A stretch of DNA of 64,000 bases, taken from positions 186,001 to 250,000 of the forward strand of contig JBHGYD010000028.1 of NCBI GenBank assembly GCA_041920415.1, given 5' to 3'. Every line of letters starts with the position of its first letter. The stretch's first letter is position 1. The position numbers and the translations under genes are program-made. Positions 53,132-61,956 of the stretch are shown one piece after another. The notes beneath the pieces were generated by a model. The model was given only the letters and a program-made list of their open reading frames with translations, did no database searches and was not told the DNA's origin. Source of the stretch: JBHGYD01 sp041920415 (GTDB taxonomy: Bacteria > Bacillota > Bacilli > Bacillales > Anoxybacillaceae).

Positions 53132-55549
53132 TTAGTTCGCCACGATATTCACTAATTTGCCCGGTACCGTAATCACTTTACGAACCGTTTTGCCTTCGAT
53201 TTGCTCTTTAATTTTTGCATCTTCCATCGCGATTTGTTCTAATTGCTCTTTGGAAGCGTCTGCTGGCACGTTTAATTTTGCACGTACTTTGCCGTTGACT
53301 TGCACGACGATTTCCACTTCGTCCTCTACTAGTTTTGCCTCATCATATGCTGGCCATGATTCATAAGCAATCGTATTGTTATGACCAAGTTTTTCCCATA
53401 ATTCTTCGGCAATGTGAGGGCAAACCGGCGATAACAATTTTACGAAGCCTTCCATGTATGCTTTTGGCAGAACAGGAGCTTTATACGCCTCATTAACGAA
53501 TACCATCAATTGTGAAATAGCCGTGTTAAAGCGAAGCGCTTCATAATCTTCCGTTACTTTTTTCACCGTTTGATGGTAGACGCGCTCTAGCGTGTCGGAT
53601 TCAGGATCATCAACGATTTTTGGATTTAATTCTCCGTTTTCTTCAACGAACAAGCGCCATACGCGGTCTAAGAAGCGGCGTGCACCGTCCAATCCTTTTG
53701 TCGACCAAGCGATGGACGCTTCAAGCGGTCCCATAAACATTTCATAGAGACGCAATGTGTCCGCACCGTGGCTTTCGATGATATCGTCTGGATTGACAAC
53801 GTTTCCTTTTGATTTACTCATTTTCTCATTATTTTCACCAAGAATCATTCCTTGGTTAAATAATTTTTGGAATGGTTCTTTTGTCGGCACAACGCCAATG
53901 TCATATAAGAATTTATGCCAGAAGCGGGCATATAACAAGTGAAGTACGGCATGTTCCGCACCGCCGATATAAATATCAACCGGAAGCCATTTTTTCAATT
54001 TCTCAGGGTCAGCAAGCTTGTCAGGGTTGTGTGGATCAATATAGCGTAAGTAATACCAGCAGCTTCCCGCCCATTGCGGCATCGTATTTGTCTCACGGCG
54101 TCCTTTTTTACCTGTCTTCGGATCAACAACGTTCACCCACTCTTCAATGTTCGCAAGTGGCGATTCTCCCGTTCCGGACGGTTTGATTTCATCTGTTTTC
54201 GGAAGCATTAATGGAAGTTCTTCCTCAGGCACTGTCGTCATTGTACCGTCTTCCCAGTGAATAATCGGAATTGGCTCGCCCCAATAGCGTTGACGGCTGA
54301 ATAGCCAGTCGCGAAGACGATACGATACTTTCTTTTCCCCTTTTCCGTTCGCTTCGAGCCATTCAGTCATTTTCTTAATCGCTTCTTCTTTATTTAAACC
54401 ATTTAAGAAATCAGAGTTGATATGCTCACCGTCACCTGTGTACGGTTCTTTCGAAATATCACCACCGGCAACGACTTCTTTAATTGGCAAATTGAATTTT
54501 TTCGCAAATTCATAGTCGCGTTCATCGTGAGCAGGAACAGCCATAATAGCACCTGTGCCGTAGCTCATTAATACATAATCGGCAATCCAAATTGGCAATT
54601 TTTCACCGTTGACTGGATTGATGGCGTAAGCGCCAGTAAATACTCCTGTTTTTTCTTTCGCTAAATCCGTGCGCTCAAGGTCGCTTTTGCTTTGAATTTG
54701 CTCTAAATAAGCTTCCACCGCTGCTTTTTGCTCAGGCGTTGTAATTTTTTCAACGAGCGGATGCTCAGGAGCGAGTACGGTATAAGTCGCACCGAATAAT
54801 GTATCAGGTCGTGTCGTGAATACCGTAAATGTTTCACCGTGGCCATCAACTGCAAAATGAACATGAGCTCCTTCTGAGCGCCCAATCCAGTTGCGTTGCA
54901 TTTCTTTAATGCTTTCCGGCCAATCCAACTCTTCTAAATCTTCAAGCAAGCGATCCGCATACGCCGTAATGCGAAGCATCCATTGTTTCATCGGCTTGCG
55001 AATGACTGGGTGGCCCCCGCGTTCACTTTTTCCGTCAATAACTTCCTCGTTTGCTAGTACCGTTCCTAATGCCGGGCACCAGTTCACAGGCACTTCATCC
55101 ATGTAAGCTAATCCTTTTTCATACAACTTTAAGAAAATCCATTGTGTCCATTTGTAATAGTTCGGATCGGTTGTATTAATTTCACGATCCCAGTCATACG
55201 AGAAACCTAATGATTTAATTTGGCGGCGGAAATTATTGATGTTTTTCTCCGTAAATTCGGCCGGATCGTTCCCTGTGTCTAACGCATATTGCTCAGCAGG
55301 TAAACCGAACGCGTCCCATCCCATCGGATGAAGAACGTTATAGCCTTGCATTCGTTTCATGCGCGCTAAAATGTCGGTCGCCGTATAACCTTCTGGATGA
55401 CCAACGTGAAGACCAGCACCAGATGGATACGGAAACATATCGAGCGCATAAAATTTGCGCTTTCCGTCATCTTCCGTCGTCTTAAACGTTTTATTTTCTT
55501 CCCAATATTTTTGCCATTTCTTTTCAATCTCACGATGATTGAAACTCAT
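53132..55549 (-). CDS. leuS: Leucyl-tRNA synthetase
   Basis: Class Ia synthetase of 805 residues. HIGH motif in GLHVGHPEGYTATD, editing domain with TTRPDTLFGATY, KMSKS in NEKMSKSKGNVVNPD, and a C-terminal tRNA-binding domain. The open frame extends 62 codons upstream into the T-box leader, so the ATG at 55549 (MSFNHREIEKKWQKYW) with AGGAAAAGGA is the real start. Controlled by the upstream Leu T-box. Confidence 0.97.
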   Translation of the reverse strand: MSFNHREIEKKWQKYWEENKTFKTTEDDGKRKFYALDMFPYPSGAGLHVGHPEGYTATDILARMKRMQGYNVLHPMGWDAFGLPAEQYALDTGNDPAEFTEKNINNFRRQIKSLGFSYDWDREINTTDPNYYKWTQWIFLKLYEKGLAYMDEVPVNWCPALGTVLANEEVIDGKSERGGHPVIRKPMKQWMLRITAYADRLLEDLEELDWPESIKEMQRNWIGRSEGAHVHFAVDGHGETFTVFTTRPDTLFGATYTVLAPEHPLVEKITTPEQKAAVEAYLEQIQSKSDLERTDLAKEKTGVFTGAYAINPVNGEKLPIWIADYVLMSYGTGAIMAVPAHDERDYEFAKKFNLPIKEVVAGGDISKEPYTGDGEHINSDFLNGLNKEEAIKKMTEWLEANGKGEKKVSYRLRDWLFSRQRYWGEPIPIIHWEDGTMTTVPEEELPLMLPKTDEIKPSGTGESPLANIEEWVNVVDPKTGKKGRRETNTMPQWAGSCWYYLRYIDPHNPDKLADPEKLKKWLPVDIYIGGAEHAVLHLLYARFWHKFLYDIGVVPTKEPFQKLFNQGMILGENNEKMSKSKGNVVNPDDIIESHGADTLRLYEMFMGPLEASIAWSTKGLDGARRFLDRVWRLFVEENGELNPKIVDDPESDTLERVYHQTVKKVTEDYEALRFNTAISQLMVFVNEAYKAPVLPKAYMEGFVKLLSPVCPHIAEELWEKLGHNNTIAYESWPAYDEAKLVEDEVEIVVQVNGKVRAKLNVPADASKEQLEQIAMEDAKIKEQIEGKTVRKVITVPGKLVNIVAN

Positions 55550-55611
55550 TCCTTTTCCTCCTATCTGTTTCTTTCTTATTTGACCATTGTTAACAAAAAG
55601 GCGAATGAAAA

Positions 55612-55870
55612 AACCCCCCACCCCTAAAAAAGGGACGAGAGGTTGAATTTCCCGCGGTACCACCCTCATTAGCACGCAAAAATGCATGCTCACTTCAATC
55701 GTTAACGCAGATTCACGGCGAACATTACTAGGCACAAAAGCCGTTTACGTTCGCAACTCCAAGGCGAGTTCGTGAACAAACTTCGGTTGACTCGCACCGA
55801 CCGTCAACTCTCTGCAGTCCGTTTCGTTCACTACTACTCCTTTTCACCGTTATTTGCCAATATTTTTATA
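55612..55870 (-). ncRNA. T-box riboswitch upstream of leuS
   Basis: The T-box core AGGGTGGTACCGCG lies at 55653-55666 on the minus strand, followed by a G+C-rich terminator stem and TTTTTT at 55611-55645. The leucine codon CTC at 55766-55768, within GAACTC, is the likely specifier. Uncharged tRNA-Leu would turn leuS on. Confidence 0.92.
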
Positions 55871-55876
55871 CTCAAT

Positions 55877-55905
55877 ATTTTAAAAAATTTGTCGCTTCGT
55901 TGCAA
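55877..55905 (-). promoter_or_regulatory. Sigma-A promoter of the leuS T-box transcript
   Basis: TTGCAA (55900-55905) and TAAAAT (55877-55882) with a 17-base spacer on the minus strand. Confidence 0.65.
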
Positions 55906-56029
55906 GTGGGGGAAAGCAAAACATTTTTCTCAAAAATCGATGCTCCTGTTTTGCTTTTTATTATATGTGGTCTACATTCGGTCGTTACTTTTGTTATAGT
56001 GGAAAAAGAACAACGAATTTTTTGTACTT

Positions 56030-56611
56030 CTATTCGATTTTCGCCCACATTTCTTCTGGATTCAATTCGTAAATGCCATTTTCGCGATACATATAGTTGT
56101 TGATGATAAATTCGCGGCGAATTGTCGCATAATCGTCATGAAATTTTTTAATATACTCGTTCAATTCTTTTTCTTCGTATTTTTTTCCTTTTTGTAACCC
56201 TTTTAACATATGTTCGAGCACGATGAGCTTTTTCTTCCGTTGAGCAGGGATATTTTTTAAACGCCCGTCGTTTGTAAAGAAATGTTCAATCACTTTTTGT
56301 CGTTCTGCCATTACATCTTTCATGTCTTTTTCCACCTCGTCTTGTTCAGTCAAATTCAGTAATGCCTTCGCATAATGCTTGATCACGGATTCATTGAGAT
56401 AAAAATAAATCGTATTCCCATCACGTCGCTCGTAGACGGCATTGACATCCCGCAATTTTTTAAGATGGTGTGTAATCGTCGCCGGAGTGAGACCAAGCTT
56501 CCCGGCAATCGCCTGACCGTGCAGTGGACCTTCAGAAAGCATTTTGATGATGCGAAGGCGCGTTGGGTCTCCAATCGTCTTATAAAAAACTACTAACCGA
56601 TTAAGCTGCAT
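56030..56611 (-). CDS. ArsR-family regulator with C-terminal DUF2087
   Basis: A 193-residue transcription factor. N-terminal winged helix of ArsR type (IGDPTRLRIIKMLSEGPLHG, TPATITHHLKKLRDV). The second half, RLKNIPAQRKKKLIVLEHML through YIKKFHDDYATIRREFI, matches DUF2087. No cysteine metal site is seen, so it is unlikely to sense arsenic. It follows an MFS exporter gene on the same strand, and two overlapping palindromes lie before its start, suggesting autoregulation. Ligand unknown. Confidence 0.85.
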   Translation of the reverse strand: MQLNRLVVFYKTIGDPTRLRIIKMLSEGPLHGQAIAGKLGLTPATITHHLKKLRDVNAVYERRDGNTIYFYLNESVIKHYAKALLNLTEQDEVEKDMKDVMAERQKVIEHFFTNDGRLKNIPAQRKKKLIVLEHMLKGLQKGKKYEEKELNEYIKKFHDDYATIRREFIINNYMYRENGIYELNPEEMWAKIE

Positions 56612-56625
56612 AACCCCACCTCTAC

Positions 56626-56659
56626 ATTAGATGATTATCTAATTAGATATTTATCTAAT
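56626..56659. promoter_or_regulatory. Two overlapping palindromic operators before the ArsR-DUF2087 gene
   Basis: ATTAGAT-GATT-ATCTAAT and ATTAGAT-ATTT-ATCTAAT occur in tandem, sharing two bases. Upstream TTGACA (56671-56676 on the minus strand) places the -10 region within the palindromes. Binding of the ArsR protein here would block its own promoter; inferred, not shown. Confidence 0.7.
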
Positions 56660-56681
56660 TTAAATGAATTTGTCAATAAAA

Positions 56682-56708
56682 AACACACTCGGTTGATCCG
56701 AGTGTGTT
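56682..56708 (-). terminator. Terminator of the MFS exporter gene
   Basis: AACACACTCGG-ATCAA-CCGAGTGTGTT, an 11-bp stem on the minus strand, followed by TTTTATT. Confidence 0.88.
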
Positions 56709-57906
56709 ATACCATCGTAACTGTTTGTTTTTCTTTGTTTACGTTTTTGTTCAATTTTCGGTCATATAAAAAAGTTGTGACGAATGAAAGAGAAGAAAAA
56801 AGGATGAGTGCGACGAACAATGCTTTCATACCTGCGGTGTCGACGATAAAGCCACCGAGGACAGGACCGATCATTCTTCCGGCAGTCGCTGTGCTGTTGA
56901 CAAACCCTTGGTAAAATCCTTCCTTCCCTTCTGGCGCCAAGCGGCTTGCGACAGTTGGAATCGCCGGCCATACGAGCATTTCGGCAATTGTCAATACGAC
57001 CATCGCAACGATAAAATCGAAAAACGAAATTGCCTGCAATAAAATAAAAAACGAACCGACAAAAATTGCAAACCCAACTACCATTTGCCGCTTCACTTGA
57101 CGAAGCCAACGACGAACCACCGCAGATAACAGCGGCTGGGCCAAAACGATAAGAGCACCATTGACTGTCCAAAGAAAGCTATATTGTTTGAGCGAAATAT
57201 GTAAATCTTGCGTATATGTAGCAACTGTCGTTGACCATTGTACATAGCTCAGCCAGCATAAAAAATAACCGATGCAAAGAATCAACAACGCATTCCAAGC
57301 GATTCGATTTCCCGCATTGGTTGCGGTCGCTTTTCCTGTTTCTTGTTTTTTTCCTTTTTCCACACGAACATGCTTCAATCCGAAATAGACAATAAAGAAA
57401 AAAAGAACATACATGAACGCATTCGCAATAAAAATGTAATCAAATGAATACGATGCAATCCACCCACCAAGTGCTGAACCAATCGCAACACCGATATTTT
57501 GCGCGACATATAAGGCGTTAAACGCACGTCTCCCCCCTTGTGGCCAAATCGCTCCTGCGTAAGCATTGGCAACTGGGAAAACGATTCCGACTCCAAATCC
57601 AATGACTGCAAGTAAAATCGGATAATGCGGCCATCCATGAAAAAAAATTAAAGAAATTACCGCTGCTAGCGCTAACAAAGCTCCCAACATTAACGAACGA
57701 AAACCACCAAATTTGTCAAATAAAAAACCACCGAGCAAATTACCAATAATGGTTGCGGCAGAATTAAACATTAACACAAGCCCAGCAACCGAAAGAGGCT
57801 TGTGTAGTTGCTCATGAACGTAAATGGCATTCAAAGGCCATAAAAAAGAAGCCCCTGTTACATAAATGGCCATTCCAATAATAAGCACCCAAAGAGCGCG
57901 GGGCAT
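56707..57906 (-). CDS. MFS drug-exporter-like transporter (perhaps YttB)
   Basis: A 399-residue major facilitator with 12 predicted membrane segments and the loop motif GGFLFDKFGGFRSLM. The start WVLIIGMAIYVTGASFLWPL and the segment-11 region FVNSTATAGRMIGPVLGGF resemble DHA1 drug/H+ antiporters. B. subtilis yttB is an MFS gene near leuS, so it may be the equivalent. The substrate is unknown. It precedes the ArsR-DUF2087 regulator on the same strand, but a terminator and operator-bearing promoter separate them. Confidence 0.82.
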   Translation of the reverse strand: MPRALWVLIIGMAIYVTGASFLWPLNAIYVHEQLHKPLSVAGLVLMFNSAATIIGNLLGGFLFDKFGGFRSLMLGALLALAAVISLIFFHGWPHYPILLAVIGFGVGIVFPVANAYAGAIWPQGGRRAFNALYVAQNIGVAIGSALGGWIASYSFDYIFIANAFMYVLFFFIVYFGLKHVRVEKGKKQETGKATATNAGNRIAWNALLILCIGYFLCWLSYVQWSTTVATYTQDLHISLKQYSFLWTVNGALIVLAQPLLSAVVRRWLRQVKRQMVVGFAIFVGSFFILLQAISFFDFIVAMVVLTIAEMLVWPAIPTVASRLAPEGKEGFYQGFVNSTATAGRMIGPVLGGFIVDTAGMKALFVALILFSSLSFVTTFLYDRKLNKNVNKEKQTVTMV

Positions 57907-57978
57907 ATAAAATTCCTCCTACAAATATTTCGAGTTTCAAACTAAATTGTATTCCTTTTTATAAACACGTGCAATAAA

Positions 57979-58007
57979 AAGAGCTTACCGACAAATAGTA
58001 AGCTCTT
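57979..58007 (-). terminator. Terminator of the small-protein gene pair at 58.0-58.5 kb
   Basis: AAGAGCTTAC and GTAAGCTCTT form a 10-bp stem with a nine-base loop, followed on the minus strand by TTTTATTG. Confidence 0.82.
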
Positions 58008-58013
58008 CTATCG

Positions 58014-58181
58014 TTACTGTTCGACATGCTGCTTTGATTTTTGCGGCTGTCCGCCCGTTTCTTCGTACGCCTTTTTCGCTTGCTTGATCGGATCAAAATC
58101 GCTGCCTAACTCAATATCGTTATTATTCACACCGTTTCTTGTTTTTTGTTCCGGATTGTTTTGTTTCGAACGTTTTTTCAT
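58014..58181 (-). CDS. Small hydrophilic protein, unknown function
   Basis: A 55-residue protein rich in Asn, Gln and Lys, starting MKKRSKQNNPEQKTRNGVNN and containing DFDPIKQAKKAYEETGG. Very strong AAGGAGGAG lies seven bases before the ATG, and a terminator follows the stop. It begins 12 bases after ytzC, so the two form an operon. Composition resembles small acid-soluble spore proteins of the minor types, but I do not recognise a specific family. Confidence 0.65.
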   Translation of the reverse strand: MKKRSKQNNPEQKTRNGVNNNDIELGSDFDPIKQAKKAYEETGGQPQKSKQHVEQ

Positions 58182-58192
58182 GATGCTCCTCC

Positions 58193-58456
58193 TTAGTGAT
58201 CGAGTAAAATCATTTCATTTTGTAACCGCTCTAGCTGTAAACGCATTCGATGGAGCTGCTCGCGCTGCTGGGCATTGCAGCTTAACGCCAAATGAGCTAA
58301 ATCGTTCACCGCATCTTCCAACATTTGTTGCGCGTTTGTATATTTAGTATCGTTGTAGTGCTCTTGTTTTTGCGCCTCTGTATACTGTTCCTTCGCATAA
58401 CGAATTACATCTTCACAATGTTGCAAAAATTCATCGACTGATTGCCGCGTCGTCAT
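58193..58456 (-). CDS. ytzC: YtzC, DUF2524 family protein
   Basis: An 87-residue helical protein starting MTTRQSVDEFLQHCEDVIRY, typical of YtzC. Function unknown. The ATG at 58456 has GGAGGG at good spacing; the longest frame adds 12 residues without a site. It lies divergent from ytqA as in B. subtilis. Confidence 0.8.
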   Translation of the reverse strand: MTTRQSVDEFLQHCEDVIRYAKEQYTEAQKQEHYNDTKYTNAQQMLEDAVNDLAHLALSCNAQQREQLHRMRLQLERLQNEMILLDH

Positions 58457-58613
58457 AAGCTTTCCCTCCAACTGAAAAATGGTCGTTTTCAATGTTTAAT
58501 TTGCACATTTCGTTTTTCGGTTATGACGTTAATGATTGGCAACTGTCGATTTTTCCTTTGAATCATGCTACAATGCTGAAATGATACTATTTGCAATGAA
58601 GGAGGGAGCTGTC

Positions 58614-59576
58614 CTGAAACAGTTCAACCCATTTCCATATACAAACGACAATAAACGTTACCATACATGGAACTATCATTTGCGGCAAACGTTTGGTCAT
58701 AAAGTGTTTAAAGTGGCGCTAGACGGCGGCTTTGATTGCCCGAATCGCGACGGCACAGTCGCATATGGCGGATGCACGTTTTGTAGCGCTGCTGGTTCCG
58801 GCGATTTTGCTGGCAACCGCGCAGATGATTTAGTGACGCAGTTCAATGAAATTAAAGAAAAAATGCACGCAAAATGGAAAGACGGAAAATATTTAGCATA
58901 TTTCCAAGCGTTCACAAATACACATGCCCCGGTTGAGGTGTTGCGCGAAAAATACGAAACTGTTTTAAATCTTGACGGTGTCGTTGGTTTATCGATTGCC
59001 ACACGCCCTGATTGCCTTCCCGACGATGTCGTGGAATATTTGGCAGAATTGAACGAGCGCACGTATTTATGGGTCGAGCTCGGGCTTCAAACAGTGCATG
59101 AACGAACCGCGTTACTCATTAACCGCGCTCATGATTTTGAATGTTATGTCGAAGGAGTCAACAAACTTCGCAAACATGGTATTCGCGTTTGTTCCCATAT
59201 CATTAACGGTCTGCCGCTTGAAGACTATGACATGATGATGGAAACCGCAAGAACGGTTGCCAATCTTGATGTGCAAGGAATTAAAATTCATTTATTGCAT
59301 TTGTTAAAAGGCACGCCTATGGTGAAACAATACGAAAAAGGAATGCTGCAATTTTTATCGTTTGAGGAATATGTCAACCTCGTATGTGACCAACTGGAAA
59401 TCCTCCCTCCGGAAATGATTGTTCATCGTATCACAGGAGACGGTCCGATTGATTTAATGATTGGACCGATGTGGAGCGTCAATAAATGGGAAGTGTTAAA
59501 TGCCATTGATGCAGAGTTGGAACGCCGTGATAGTTATCAAGGAAAATATTACAAAAAAGAAGTGATACAAAAATGA
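58614..59576 (+). CDS. ytqA: Radical SAM protein YtqA, apparent CTG start
   Basis: A 320-residue radical SAM protein of the TIGR01212/YhcC group. The cluster cysteines are in CPNRDGTVAYGGCTFC near residue 43. SIATRPDCLPDDVVEYL and VELGLQTVHERTALL follow. Known B. subtilis YtqA begins just before NPFPY; here that point corresponds to CTG at 58614, exactly eight bases after GGAGG. The nearest in-frame ATG (58596) lies upstream of that site with no binding sequence. A TGCTACAAT promoter-like element at 58566-58574 excludes starts further out. The reaction is unknown, but it is coupled to ytqB by a four-base overlap. Confidence 0.88.
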   Translation: MKQFNPFPYTNDNKRYHTWNYHLRQTFGHKVFKVALDGGFDCPNRDGTVAYGGCTFCSAAGSGDFAGNRADDLVTQFNEIKEKMHAKWKDGKYLAYFQAFTNTHAPVEVLREKYETVLNLDGVVGLSIATRPDCLPDDVVEYLAELNERTYLWVELGLQTVHERTALLINRAHDFECYVEGVNKLRKHGIRVCSHIINGLPLEDYDMMMETARTVANLDVQGIKIHLLHLLKGTPMVKQYEKGMLQFLSFEEYVNLVCDQLEILPPEMIVHRITGDGPIDLMIGPMWSVNKWEVLNAIDAELERRDSYQGKYYKKEVIQK

Positions 59577-60145
59577 AGTTGACACGCATTCTTCCTTTTG
59601 CTCGCACACTGATGGATTTAGCTGTTCAAGAAGGTAATATCGCCGTTGACGCGACGGTAGGAAACGGACATGATACCCTTTATTTAGCGAAACGTGTCGG
59701 GAAGACAGGGCATGTATTTGGTTTTGACATTCAAGCAGAAGCCATTGAAAATACAGCCAATCGTTTAAAAGAACATGATTCATTTGAACAAGTGACATTA
59801 TTTCAAGCAAGTCACGACGAACTTATAAAAAAAATTCCTAAATATTATCATGGAAAAATTACAGGAGCGATTTTTAACCTAGGCTATTTGCCAGGTGGGG
59901 ATAAGCGCATTGTCACAAAGCCCGATTCAACGATTCGCGCCGTTGATCAACTTTTACAAATCATGGCTCCTGAAGGCATTATTGTCCTTGTCATCTATCA
60001 TGGACATCCTGAAGGAGCGATTGAACGTGATGTATTGCTTGAATACGTCCAAACATTAGATCAACAAAAAGCCCATGTACTTCGTTACGAATTTATTAAT
60101 CAAATTAACAATCCCCCGTTTATCGTAGCGATTGAAAAACGTTAA
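59573..60145 (+). CDS. ytqB: SAM-dependent methyltransferase YtqB
   Basis: A 190-residue class I methyltransferase (putative rRNA methylase family). SAM motif VDATVGNGHDTLYLAKRVG near residue 25, GFDIQAEAIENTANRL, FNLGYLPGGDKR and PEGIIVLVIYHGHPEG. The start overlaps the ytqA stop (ATGA), so translation is coupled. The pair may modify the same RNA, but this is inference. Confidence 0.92.
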   Translation: MKLTRILPFARTLMDLAVQEGNIAVDATVGNGHDTLYLAKRVGKTGHVFGFDIQAEAIENTANRLKEHDSFEQVTLFQASHDELIKKIPKYYHGKITGAIFNLGYLPGGDKRIVTKPDSTIRAVDQLLQIMAPEGIIVLVIYHGHPEGAIERDVLLEYVQTLDQQKAHVLRYEFINQINNPPFIVAIEKR

Positions 60146-60180
60146 AAGTGTTGATAAACTCTTTTGAAAATACTTTGAAT

Positions 60181-60210
60181 TCCTCCTTCATTATGGAAGG
60201 AGGATTTTTT
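60181..60210 (+). terminator. Terminator of ytqAB
   Basis: TCCTCCTTC-ATTAT-GGAAGGAGGA followed by TTTTTT. Confidence 0.88.
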
Positions 60211-60347
60211 ATGTACGTTTAATATTTTTTTATTAAAAACAGGCGATAAAATGGTAAAATTATTATCCTAGTTATGGAATAGTCTTTTTAATCGTTCTCA
60301 ATAAACGAATTTTCACACACCATCTCTAATAAAAAGGAAAAATCGAT

Positions 60348-60573
60348 ATGGTGTATCATTGTCAATAAAATCTCGGGAAGCGGAAAAGGACTCAAAGTTT
60401 GGAAAAAGGTTGAGAAGTTGCTTCAAGAGAAACGGGTAAATTATCAAGCGCGTTTTACAGAACGTCCAAAACATGCAGTAGAAGTCGCAAAGGAGTTTTC
60501 TTCTGAAACATACAATGCTGTTGTTGCCATAGATAGAGGGACGGCAACCGTAAAAGATTTTTGGTCCACTTAG
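60348..60573 (+). pseudogene. N-terminal remnant of a diacylglycerol kinase (YtlR/DagK-like)
   Basis: AAAAGGAAAA and ATG GTG TAT are followed after a frame shift near 60360 by IVNKISGSGKGLKVWKKVEK, then FTERPKHAVEVAKEF and YNAVVAIDRGTATVKD. This is the start of the DAGK catalytic domain, where GGDGT should appear as the last motif but is garbled. A stop follows at 60571. Only about 75 of some 300 residues remain, so it is dead. The 138 bases from here to 60711 show no recognisable gene. Confidence 0.78.
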
Positions 60574-60711
60574 ACAGTCCCCCGAAGCTGTCATCAGGTG
60601 CAAAGTATATTTCATTTTTTGGTTGGTATTTCTGTTTAAGGGTTTCTTCAGCATTAAAAAAGTAGATGAGCATTCATGAAATTTACCACCAAATTACATC
60701 TACAAAATACT

Positions 60712-61827
60712 TCACGGAATGAGCTGATTAACAATAAATTTAGCACTTGCCAATGGGTCTATCTTTTGTTGAAATTCCCTTATTTTGTTATGTAACAATT
60801 CCAACTCTTCTGGAGAAAAAAGTAATTTTTCGATCAAAATATCAATATGATTTGTATCATCAATTTTTATAGCCAAATGATTATTGATTAAAAAATCACA
60901 ATTTTTTTCTTCATGACCAGGGATTGGTTGATATATATACATAGGCAGCCCCTTTGATAATGCTTCAAAACAGGTCAATCCACCCGGTTTTGTAATAAGT
61001 AAATCAGCAGCTTCCATCCACTCGTCAATGTGATTAACGAACTCTAAAATATGAAAATGAGGATGATGAAACATTTCATCTCTTAATAATACGGTTCTTA
61101 GTGTTTTGTTGAATCCAGTGCATATTATTACCTGAATTTTTTCTTTCCATTTTAAAAGAGCATAAGCAAGTTGCTGAATTCCGCCTAATCCTAATCCTCC
61201 TCCCATGATGATGACAGTAGGAATATTTTTCAATTTTAATTTTTTTCGCACTTCCTGTTTGTTTTTCTTTGTCCAAAAATTTGACCTTATTGGCAATCCT
61301 GTTACTACAATCCGATTTTTTGGAATTCCCATACTGACTAATTGATGATACACATCCTCACTCGATACCAAATATACATCTACCTCTCGATGAACCCATG
61401 CTCCATGAACATGAAAATCAGTGATCACCGAGCAAAGAGTGAACCTATACCCTATCCTCTTTAGTCGGGATGCAGATGAGCTGGTAAATGGATGGGTGCA
61501 AATAATAAGGTGAGGATTTTCCTGATCAAGAAGAACTTCAATTTGTCGATGAAACAGTTGATAAATAATGAATTTTTTCCAATCAGAAAGAGGTTTGGTT
61601 TGTTTATAGCAATACATTTTTCTCCATAATGAAGGAGACCGGACGATTATTTTGAGGTACGTATTAAGTAGCAGTTTCGTGGTAAGAGGGTGGAGTGTTT
61701 GTCCTACCTCTAAAATTTTTGTTTGGATTGAAGGTGCAAGATAAGAAATTCCTTGCATCAACGCTTCTGCAGCTTTTGTATGACCACTGCCAATAGCTTC
61801 TGATAGTATTAATACTTTCTTACTCAC
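60712..61827 (-). CDS. Glycolipid-type glycosyltransferase, GT28/MGDG-synthase family
   Basis: A 371-residue glycosyltransferase resembling UgtP and YkoN. N-terminal acceptor/membrane domain with VLILSEAIGSGHTKAAEALM; ITDFHVHGAWVHREVDVYLV; and the nucleotide-sugar domain with IIMGGGLGLGGIQQLAY, LLITKPGGLTCFEALSKGLP and QPIPGHEEKNCDFL. It probably adds sugar from UDP-glucose or UDP-galactose to a lipid such as diacylglycerol. It is more AT-rich than its neighbours and sits in an interval absent from the B. subtilis ytqB-ytpB order, suggesting acquisition. The remaining intact enzyme of an otherwise decayed block. Confidence 0.82.
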   Translation of the reverse strand: MSKKVLILSEAIGSGHTKAAEALMQGISYLAPSIQTKILEVGQTLHPLTTKLLLNTYLKIIVRSPSLWRKMYCYKQTKPLSDWKKFIIYQLFHRQIEVLLDQENPHLIICTHPFTSSSASRLKRIGYRFTLCSVITDFHVHGAWVHREVDVYLVSSEDVYHQLVSMGIPKNRIVVTGLPIRSNFWTKKNKQEVRKKLKLKNIPTVIIMGGGLGLGGIQQLAYALLKWKEKIQVIICTGFNKTLRTVLLRDEMFHHPHFHILEFVNHIDEWMEAADLLITKPGGLTCFEALSKGLPMYIYQPIPGHEEKNCDFLINNHLAIKIDDTNHIDILIEKLLFSPEELELLHNKIREFQQKIDPLASAKFIVNQLIP

Positions 61828-61956
61828 GAATTATACCCCCTTACGAAATCATCTAATTTTAAGGATTTGCAATTTTGCTGATGATAGCACCACATGCGCT
61901 AGACACTTTATGAGCACATTATCATGCTAAAACAGCTAGAAAAATCGGAATAAATA

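Noticed and set aside
55550..55735. A 62-residue N-terminal extension of leuS
   Set aside because: It translates the T-box leader; the internal ATG has the binding site and the family N-terminus.
60313..60673. Minus-strand open frames of 72 and 113 codons
   Set aside because: They lie opposite the diacylglycerol kinase remnant, lack ribosome binding sites, and resemble no family I know.
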